In this document: one piece after another, positions 8,411 through 10,517 of the stretch
Layout of the letters: every line of letters starts with the position of its first letter
Position numbering within the stretch: position 1 is the first letter of the stretch
Source: Penaeus vannamei
Taxonomy: Eukaryota > Arthropoda > Malacostraca > Decapoda > Penaeidae
Direction: 5' to 3'
NCBI RefSeq assembly: GCF_042767895.1
Contig: NC_091553.1
Span: 48,073,157-48,083,673 of the forward strand
Length of the DNA: 10,517 nt
Position numbers and translations under genes: made by a program
The notes under the pieces: model-generated
The model's database searches: none
The model's input: the letters and a program-made list of their open reading frames with translations, nothing else
Told to the model about the DNA's origin: nothing

Positions 8411-8739
8411 GAAAAGAGATCAGTCACTCGAAAGTTGGTCATTTTCCCAACAGATGGCGTTGTAAAGCGGTCTCATTACGCGAAACAAATGAGGTGAAAA
8501 AAGCGTCTGTTTTTCATTTCTATTTTGTTATTTTCTCCTCCCATATGGCATGATCAAATTGTTCCCCCTTTTTTAACGTCGATGAAAAAAGAAATAACGT
8601 TGAGGTGTTATAATTGTAGAGTCATAAGTGTTTTATCTAATATTTTATTTTGGCTTTCCTGCAGATCGGTTATTTTTTTTAATTTTTTTTATCTATGAGG
8701 TCTATTTTCTATTTTCTCAAATAATTATAATAATTTCAC
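8411..8739. other. Unique island, no gene seen
   Basis: About 330 bp of unique sequence. A small inverted repeat GTTGG/CCAAC lies at about 8435-8452, next to CAGATGGCG. A pyrimidine-rich segment ending CTGCAG at 8659-8664 resembles a splice acceptor, but the following sequence hits a stop or T-rich DNA in every frame and there is no partner exon. No RNA gene or transposon feature was recognised. Confidence 0.5.
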
Positions 8740-8870
8740 ACATACACGCACAATTTTTCCACCACACCACACAACCTAACAAACCCCAACCCCACACACA
8801 TATACACAACACCCACACACAAACACACACACACACACCCAAGCACATACACAAAACCCACCCAAACCCC
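8740..8870. repeat. AC-rich degenerate microsatellite
   Basis: CACACA and CCACAC words dominate, with a purer AC run at about 8816-8838, grading into C-rich pyrimidine sequence. It is the mirror in base content of the GT tracts elsewhere in the window. Confidence 0.85.
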
Positions 8871-9045
8871 TCACCTAACCCCCTTCCCCCTCCCCTTCCC
8901 CTTCCCCCTTTCCATTTTCTCCCCCCTCCTCCTTCTCTACATCCTCCATTCTCCTCCTCCTTCTCTACATCCTCCATTCTCCTCCTCCTTCTCTACATCC
9001 TCCATTCTCCTCCTCCTTCTCTACATCCTCCCTCCCCTTCACACA
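8871..9045. repeat. C-rich pyrimidine tract with a 28-bp repeat, 4 copies
   Basis: CCCTT/CCCCTT words (8871-8925) lead into four 28-bp units starting at 8926, 8954, 8982 and 9010, each opening CTCCTCCTTCTCTACATCCT. The first three appear identical and the last changes in its final eight bases to CCCTCCCC. The minus strand is G-rich and may form quadruplex-like structures. The Ser/Pro/Leu frame over it is not evidence of a gene. Confidence 0.92.
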
Positions 9046-9234
9046 CACCCCCGAACATAAAACACATTTTACACATCCATTATATTACAAACCAGTCCAT
9101 CCATCTATTTGTGAAATGGAGCAAACACACCATTTCCTCAGACGATTCAAACAAAATTAATGGAATGTGATGCTTTATAGAAATCAGCTGATAGATCGCT
9201 TTCATGTATGTGTCTCACTGGTCTTGCTTTGTGT
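9046..9234. other. Unique spacer
   Basis: Just under 190 bp of unique sequence contains the perfect 7-bp inverted repeat GAAATGG (9113-9119) and CCATTTC (9130-9136) with a 10-base loop. A short CCATCCATC run lies nearby. No gene or RNA feature is recognised. Confidence 0.5.
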
Positions 9235-9452
9235 GAGAAAAAGAAAAAAGGAAAAAGAGAAGAGAAGGGAGATAGAGAGGGAAGAAAAAAAGGAGGGGAA
9301 AAAAATGAAGAAAAAAAAAAAAAACAAAAAAAAAAAAAAAAGAAAAAGAAAGAAGAAGGGAGGGGAAGGGGAAAAGGGGAAAAGAAGGAGGGGAAGGAAG
9401 GAGAGAAAAGAAGGAGATAGAGGGGAAGAAAAGGAGAGAGGGAAAAAGAAAA

Positions 9453-9516
<64 letters not shown>
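9235..9516. repeat. A/G-rich purine tract ending in (GA)n
   Basis: Purine-rich sequence begins with GAAAA and AAAAG words, includes long A runs near 9307-9341 and GGGGAA words, and ends in a pure GA run of about 63 bp (9454-9516). A short ATTGAA-like repeat follows at 9517-9540. The Lys/Glu/Arg plus frames and Ser/Leu/Phe minus frame are composition artefacts. Confidence 0.93.
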
Positions 9517-9519
<3 letters not shown>

Positions 9520-9554
9520 AAATTGAATTGAAATTGAAATGGAAATATTCCTTT

Positions 9555-9558
<4 letters not shown>

Positions 9559-9628
<70 letters not shown>
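9559..9628. repeat. (TA)35 microsatellite
   Basis: A pure TA run of 70 bp. Long uninterrupted TA tracts are known to extrude cruciforms and to be hard to clone and assemble. About 80 bp of AT-rich unique sequence (9629-9708) follows, and then sequence quality appears to collapse. Confidence 0.97.
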
Positions 9629-9631
<3 letters not shown>

Positions 9632-9708
9632 CATACGCGTTTACATTTGGAAATTTAGATAAGACTCTTTAATAATTATATATAATTTCATAAGAGCCTC
9701 TTGAAAAC

Positions 9709-10016
9709 AAAAAAAAAAAAATTTTTAAAAAAAAAAATTTGGAAAAAAAAATTTTTTAAAAAATTTTTTTTTTTTAAAAAAAAAATTTTTTTTAAAAAAA
9801 AAAGGGGTTTAAATTTTTTAAATTTTTTTTTTTTTTTTTTTTAAGTCTTTGGGCCTTTTCCTTTAATTTCTTGGGGGGAAAAAGAAAGAAAAAAGAGGGG
9901 GGGGGGGGAAGAGAGAAAAGGGGGAAAAGAAGGGAAAAAAGGGGAAAAAAAAAAAGAAGAAGGGGAAAGGGGAAAAAAAAAAAAAAAAAAAAAAAAGGGA
10001 AAAAAAAACTAAAAAG

Positions 10017-10054
<38 letters not shown>

Positions 10055-10109
10055 TGGGGGGGGGGGGGGGGGAGGGGGGGGGAAAAAAAAAGAAAGGGGG
10101 GGAAAAAAC

Positions 10110-10185
<76 letters not shown>

Positions 10186-10241
10186 AAACCCTTTTTTTTT
10201 TAAAAAAAAAAAAAAAGGGGGAAAAAAAAAAAAAGGGGGGA

Positions 10242-10273
<32 letters not shown>

Positions 10274-10415
10274 AAAAAAAAAAAAAAGGAAAAAAAAAAA
10301 GGGGGGGGGAAAAAAATTTTTAAAAAAAGGGGGGGGAAAAAAAAAAAGGGGGGGGAAAAAAAGGGGGGAGGAAAAAGGGGGGGAAAAGAAAAAAAAAAAA
10401 AAAAAAAAAAAAAAT

Positions 10416-10462
<47 letters not shown>

Positions 10463-10517
10463 CCCTTTAAAAATTTTTTTTCCCCCCCTTTTTTTCCCCC
10501 CCCTTTTTTTTTTTTTT
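9709..10517. repeat. Homopolymer-block sequence, probable assembly artefact
   Basis: From 9709 to the window end almost every base lies in a homopolymer run, first A and T blocks, then A and G blocks, then A, T and C blocks. Single-base alternations are rare, unlike the GA, GT and TA tracts in the rest of the window. A run of about 31 G sits at about 10109-10138, flanked by T and A blocks. This resembles a consensus built from homopolymer-inflated or failed reads across purine-rich repeat, perhaps near a contig end or gap. A real extreme low-complexity region is possible but less likely. Confidence 0.75.

Noticed and set aside
8654..8664. 3' splice acceptor ending CTGCAG
   Set aside because: The downstream sequence has no useful open frame and no donor or neighbouring exon is seen. 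Such motifs are common in T-rich DNA.
9871..10167. Lys/Gly-rich open frame
   Set aside because: It lies wholly in homopolymer blocks that are probably an assembly artefact.

Overview
This window looks like non-coding nuclear DNA from an animal. By eye, roughly three quarters of its 10.5 kb is simple-sequence or short tandem repeat. Dinucleotide tracts (GT/AC, GA/CT, AT), trinucleotide tracts (TTC, TTA, TCA, CAA) and at least seven unrelated minisatellite families are packed edge to edge, with only short unique islands of about 80 to 400 bp between them. Decapod crustaceans, penaeid shrimp in particular, are known for this extreme density, so a shrimp-like genome is the best guess. That is an inference from composition only: no gene, mitochondrial segment or recognisable transposon fixes the taxon. 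Nothing looks bacterial or phage-like.

Layout: 1-160 T-rich flank ending in a 21-T run; 182-524 GT tract with a decayed, duplicated right half; 525-824 unique and the most GC-balanced island; 825-1046 41-bp minisatellite; 1047-1402 AT-rich unique sequence; 1403-2745 one purine strand of about 1.34 kb; 2746-2970 AT-rich unique; 2971-3166 compound AC/AT microsatellite; 3167-3290 unique; 3291-3451 15-bp minisatellite; 3489-3915 G-rich then GA-rich purine tract; 3950-4016 19-bp repeat; 4290-4586 degenerate GT tract; 4637-4735 CAA/A-rich; 4997-5206 70-bp repeat; 5220-6510 43-unit 30-bp minisatellite; 6656-7530 TTC/TTA/TCA tract; 7626-8020 58-bp minisatellite with a duplicated flank; 8049-8085 poly-T; 8108-8410 GA tract; 8740-9055 AC-rich and C-rich pyrimidine tract with a 28-bp repeat; 9235-9516 purine tract; 9559-9628 (TA)35; 9709-10517 homopolymer blocks that look like failed consensus sequence.

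I find no protein-coding or RNA gene I can support. The long open frames here exist because GT, GA, TTC and the 30-bp repeat contain no stop codon in several frames at once. The two places where a protein reading is at least worth a test are the 15-bp array, which reads LNLVE repeats from an ATG and has the only open forward frame, and the 30-bp array, which reads DDTNDNKDDY repeats with mostly synonymous variants. Neither is called as a gene. No undescribed biological system is evident; the interest lies in repeat architecture, possible non-B DNA structures, one cluster of nuclear-receptor-type half sites, and a likely assembly problem at the right end.
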